Shown here one piece after another: positions 56,956-60,000 of a stretch of 60,000 nt of DNA (within the stretch, counting starts at the first letter, position 1; the number at the start of each line of letters is the position of its first letter). The notes under the pieces were generated by a model. It was not told the origin of the DNA and did no database searches. It saw only the letters and a list, made by a program, of their open reading frames with translations. The stretch lies in contig CM060732.1 of assembly GCA_030704615.1 (NCBI GenBank), forward strand, positions 27,220,001-27,280,000, in the 5' to 3' direction. The position numbers and the translations under genes are program-made. The stretch comes from Takakia lepidozioides (taxonomy: Eukaryota > Streptophyta > Takakiopsida > Takakiales > Takakiaceae).

Positions 56956-57528
56956 GCGACCACTAATACTACGGTCCGTATTTTTATTTTTTATGAAAAA
57001 CAAGCGACTGCCACTACTGCGGTCGCTTTTATTTCCTTTCATTTTGTGCAATATTGCGGTCACTTCTATTTTGTATATTTTACAATTTAAGCGACCGCCC
57101 GTATGGCGGTCGCTATTGTTTTTTATTTCAAAATATAATACGACTGCCGGTATGGCGGTCGCTTCATTTGGTAATATATTTAAAATAAAGCGACCGCCAA
57201 TATGGTGGTCGCTTTTATTTCTAATATTTTGAGAAAAACGCGACCGCCAATAAGGCGGTCGCTGTTAATCTTTATATTTTATGGCGGTCGTTTGTTTTTC
57301 TATATATTTATTAAATTAAGCGACCACGGGCGGTGTTTTTTTTATATATTTTTGAAATTATCCCACCGCCATATGGTGGTCGCTTGTTCTGTACATATTT
57401 ACAAAATTGTGCGACCGCCAATACGGCAGTAGCTTGTTTTCTTTTTTTAAATCAGGCGACCGCCAATGCGACCACCAATCTTGTTTTTTTTTTAGATAAA
57501 TTGAAGCGACCGCCAAGATAGCGGTCGC
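56956..57528. repeat. Array of palindromic GCGACCGCC / GGCGGTCGC sites
   Basis: About 13 sites. Full or near-full inverted repeats start at about 56,956, 57,004, 57,091, 57,140, 57,190, 57,240, 57,362, 57,411 and 57,506; shorter, half or direct sites occur near 57,055, 57,282, 57,320 and 57,456. The best unit (57,091-57,113) has 9-bp perfect arms, GCGACCGCC and GGCGGTCGC, around a 5-bp AT-containing centre. Most starts are 42-50 bp apart, with AT-rich spacers unrelated in sequence. The array lies between the hAT transposase start and its likely terminus at 57,612, where subterminal transposase-binding repeats are expected. Imperfect arms often carry compensating or single changes. Confidence 0.93.
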
Positions 57529-57589
57529 TATTTCTTTTTTTAATTCGAAAAATAAAGCGACAAGCTGTGTCGGGCTGTGTGACCCCCCT

Positions 57590-57612
57590 AAAGCCTGCTC
57601 CTGCCACCCCTA
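57590..57612 (-). mobile_element. Probable terminal inverted repeat end of the hAT element
   Basis: On the minus strand the sequence begins TAGGGGTGGCAGGAGCAGG at 57,612. Plant hAT termini commonly start (C/T)A(A/G)GGRTGG, so this is a good candidate terminus. The 8 bp outside it (57,613-57,620, AGACTCAT) would be the target duplication. I could not find the matching copy or the other terminus. Confidence 0.5.
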
Positions 57613-57700
57613 AGACTCATGTTGGTCTCAGTCTGCGCGAAAATTAAGGGTACCCCATAGAACTCGTAAAAGCGTCTAAGTCCCAAGCAGCCCTCTAACA

Positions 57701-57716
57701 TTACCCCTCCCCCTCT
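57701..57716 (-). other. Candidate polypurine tract and 3' LTR start
   Basis: On the minus strand AGAGGGGGAGGGGTAA is followed directly by TGTTAGAGGG (57,700 downwards), the form of an LTR-element polypurine tract and LTR start (TG). It lies about 25 bp below the stop codon of the adjoining unknown ORF. The rest of the LTR is not visible because the hAT element appears to begin 88 bp further on. Confidence 0.4.
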
Positions 57717-57738
57717 AAAAAAACCGTGTCTTCACGGT

Positions 57739-58887
57739 TTACTGTTTGGGATCAACAAACCTTTGTGAGCGAGCACCCTTCTGTCGGTGAGAGTCGCGTG
57801 AAGGACTCCGTGTGTGAGCCCGAGTCCTGTCACTGGCGGATGGAGATGATTGAGCACTACCTGGAAATGTCTGACCCTCCTTTTGTGGCTGATAACGAGG
57901 TAATCTCTCAGGCATAGGAGATCCCCGTCGTTTCTTCTCTGCCATCTGAAGTGCATAGTCCTTTGCCATGTCAAAAGAGTCCTCTGAAGAAACAGTAGTA
58001 TCATAATCCTCGTCCCCCCTTAGGTGCTTTAACGGCCGAACTTTAAGTGGAATCCTGTGTGGCATACAATGTGGTCCCACCATGTCTGGAAGTTTAAACT
58101 GTATAACTTGCTGTAAGCGCTTGCAAGCAAAATTAGTGAACACCCTGAACTCCTTATCCGTATAGGTGAGAGGTGTGCCAATGACTTTGGAACAGTGTAA
58201 GTATTTCCAGGCTTCATGTCCCTTAAAGAAAATATCCTCAGGGCCGAATTTCTGTGTTGTCAAATTGTTCCAAGCCGAATTAAACCATGAACGAAGTTGG
58301 GAATCCTTCTGCATCATAACTTTTGTATCATATAGGTACATATGAGGTGGTACTGAAGGTAAGACCCAATGATCCCCACTGGAATAACTCAGAAATCGTG
58401 ATTGCATCCTCTGCTGCTCAATGTGATAACGTGCCAGAAAACAAGCAGCATAGTATAATCCACAGCCCATGACAATACTAGATACCTCCTTGGTTTTGGT
58501 ATAGATGTACCCATGTATAACCTGGAAGGCAATTAATTCCTTCAGCATGGTACCTGCCTCAGACCAGTACCTCGCAAAGTGATGATCCTCAATGGGTCGA
58601 TTGTCCGGAAGAACCTTAGTCCGAGTTGCCACCGGCAACCAAATGCGCATGATCTGGTAGTAATGTGCCAACGACTGCGGAGGACTAAATTCCTTCCAAG
58701 TCAAGTCCAGCACAATGGGAATTTGGTTGAAGGGCATAATCATAGCCCGACTGTATTCCCGTGCAGCAGGAGCCCTAGGTGGGTTAAAAGCAGCATCCCC
58801 CCATACCTCAAGCTGTGGTTCGGCTGTAGTAGCAACAGGGTCAGCTACCTGCACAGCCACCTGCTGTGGTATTGGTACCACTGGCAT
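57739..58887 (-). CDS. Unrecognised protein, C-terminal domain (probable ORF of an LTR element)
   Basis: A 382-codon open frame. It has a hydrophobic, aromatic-rich folded-looking region (IPIVLDLTWKEFSPPQSLAH; HHFARYWSEAGTMLKELIAF; GCGLYYAACFLARYHIEQQR; EDIFFKGHEAWKYLHCSKVI; EFRVFTNFACKRLQQVIQFK) and a basic Ser/Arg/Pro tail (SPSRDSHRQKGARS). I do not recognise the family and assign no function. It ends just before the candidate polypurine tract, suggesting the last ORF of a retroelement, and follows in order from the coiled-coil frames at 58,890-59,966. Confidence 0.5.
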   Translation of the reverse strand: MPVVPIPQQVAVQVADPVATTAEPQLEVWGDAAFNPPRAPAAREYSRAMIMPFNQIPIVLDLTWKEFSPPQSLAHYYQIMRIWLPVATRTKVLPDNRPIEDHHFARYWSEAGTMLKELIAFQVIHGYIYTKTKEVSSIVMGCGLYYAACFLARYHIEQQRMQSRFLSYSSGDHWVLPSVPPHMYLYDTKVMMQKDSQLRSWFNSAWNNLTTQKFGPEDIFFKGHEAWKYLHCSKVIGTPLTYTDKEFRVFTNFACKRLQQVIQFKLPDMVGPHCMPHRIPLKVRPLKHLRGDEDYDTTVSSEDSFDMAKDYALQMAEKKRRGSPMPERLPRYQPQKEGQTFPGSAQSSPSASDRTRAHTRSPSRDSHRQKGARSQRFVDPKQ

Positions 58888-59966
58888 CTCCTACCCCCCC
58901 TGCGAAGAAGACTGAAAAATTAGAGTCCTGGCGTAAATAAGTAGCCATCAGCTGCTCCTCAGGAACAAAGACTCTCTTGTCAATATTTGAACTCAGGTCA
59001 TCCACTTGAGTCTGTAGGCCTTCCACATCCTCCTGTAGCTCTGCTATTCTACTATTCTAATACAGACATTGTCTATAGTAACTGTGGCAATGTTCTGCAC
59101 CTGCAATCTGAGCTCATTCATGTCGTTCTGGGTGAGCTTCTGTGGTGCTTTGCCTTCTACCGGCCCTTGTGCTAACCAGACCTGCATAAGGTGGTTATCC
59201 ACCAAGTCCTGTGTGGCACCCCTAAGAGTTTGCTCCTCCATGAGTCTGTACACATCTAACTGCTGTTGTAAAGCCTCCATGCGCTTCGCATGAGGTTCAA
59301 CCAGACCCGCATATATAGGCAGCAGCCAGATTATTGGCTTCCTTCCGAGCCTTGTTAGCCACAAAGAGTTCATTTCTATTGACCATGACTGTTTTGCAAC
59401 TCCAGGATGTACCTCTCCTGGTCAGCCTCAACCTGTCTGTATTTGAAAGTATTCTCATTGCGACAGATTGTATCCTTCATATCAACAATGAGTTTCGCTT
59501 GCTCTACTATCTCAGCTTCTGCCCTCATACATCTATCCCCTTGTCTGTTAACTTCTAATGCAGTTTGCTCTAGAGTAGTTGTGAGTGTAGCACATTGTAT
59601 GGTCATCTTCTGATGTACTGCCTCCAACTCTGTATGTAGTAAGTTCACTTCTTGCAACTTGCCCTCATGCTTCACCTGCAATTGGTATAACTGTTGCTTA
59701 TGTACTTCATGCAATTGGTCCTGCTCGAGACGTGCTTCAATCAAATGTCCCTTGGCCAACTGCAAGGTAGCCTTTGTGTCCTCCAACTCTTGCTGTAACT
59801 TGAGATTGACCTCCTCATCTACCTTGTTAGCACACTCAGTGGCAATTCGAGCCTCAAACTCCTTCCTGAGTTCCTCCCTCAAAGCTGCCAATTGGGTAGA
59901 TGGAACATGGGATTTCACATAAGTGCCCAACAAATTAAGTGTCCTGCTTATGGAACTCATAAGCAT
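58888..59966 (-). pseudogene. Long coiled-coil region upstream of the unrecognised protein (frames broken)
   Basis: The frame at 59,966-59,376 is almost entirely heptad-like (QLAALREELRKEFEARIATE; LKLQQELEDTKATLQLAKGH; EVNLLHTELEAVHQKMTIQC). It continues with shifts into 59,373-59,044 (AKRMEALQQQLDVYRLMEEQ; LTQNDMNELRLQVQNIATVT) and 59,026-58,890 (VEGLQTQVDDLSSNIDKRV). A stop and at least two frame changes lie between (near 59,375 and 59,050). Together with 57,739-58,887 it looks like one former protein with a coiled-coil N-terminus, or several spliced exons. The upstream end is cut by the window edge. Confidence 0.5.
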
Positions 59967-60000
59967 GGCCTGCTAGGGGTCATCATGGTGAACTTGCTGC

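Noticed and set aside
56956-57528. CRISPR array
   Set aside because: The repeats are palindromic and spaced by AT-rich DNA, but the genome is clearly plant nuclear, spacers are irregular and repeats imperfect, and a hAT transposase adjoins.

Overview
This is nuclear DNA of a land plant. Coding sequence is split by many GT-AG introns, intergenic space is large and full of decayed transposons, and the intact genes are plant-specific: a PPR-DYW organelle RNA-editing factor, a chloroplast HCF145-type protein and a CBL-interacting protein kinase (CIPK). PPR-DYW proteins carrying OSB-type PDF modules, together with this repeat content, make me favour a seed-free vascular plant (lycophyte or fern). 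That placement is inference, not proof. I saw no bacterial operons, rRNA or convincing tRNA gene.

Layout. 0-5 kb: a minus-strand, transposon-like composite gene (proline/tyrosine/glycine-rich part, En/Spm transposase_24-like part, coiled coil, FCP1-like phosphatase domain) with one nonsense codon and one frameshift, then a ~100-bp tandem repeat and the C-terminal end of a hAT transposase. 7-15.4 kb: PPR territory, with a fragment, a broken copy, three tandem PDF half-motif pairs and one intact ~1,027-aa PPR-DYW gene holding six 303-bp near-identical PPR triplets. 16.4-26.1 kb (minus strand): an HCF145-like gene whose 11 exons join in frame to 753 codons. Its introns are loaded with pieces of a LINE, including a reverse transcriptase at 20.8-22.9 kb. 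33.7-36.7 kb: an intron-retaining pseudogene of the proteasome ATPase RPT1. 43.2-49.2 kb: a complete 14-exon CIPK of 443 aa, all introns phase 0. 49.8-52.6 kb: a broken Ty3/gypsy element. 53.1-57.6 kb: a minus-strand hAT (BED/DUF659) element whose upstream region holds a striking array of ~13 palindromic or half-palindromic GCGACCGCC/GGCGGTCGC sites at ~49-bp spacing. 57.7-60 kb: an unrecognised coiled-coil protein that ends just before a polypurine tract and probable LTR start, into which the hAT element seems to have inserted.

How they fit together. The three live genes are independent housekeeping or signalling genes. PPR-DYW (C-to-U editing) and HCF145 (psaA mRNA stability) both act on organelle RNA, but nothing shows they are co-regulated. 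The rest records transposition: LINE 3' ends in the introns of both HCF145 and CIPK, duplicated PPR/PDF segments, and nested DNA and LTR elements. The most unusual items are the palindrome array of the hAT element, the PDF modules attached to a PPR-DYW gene, and the transposase-like/FCP1 composite.
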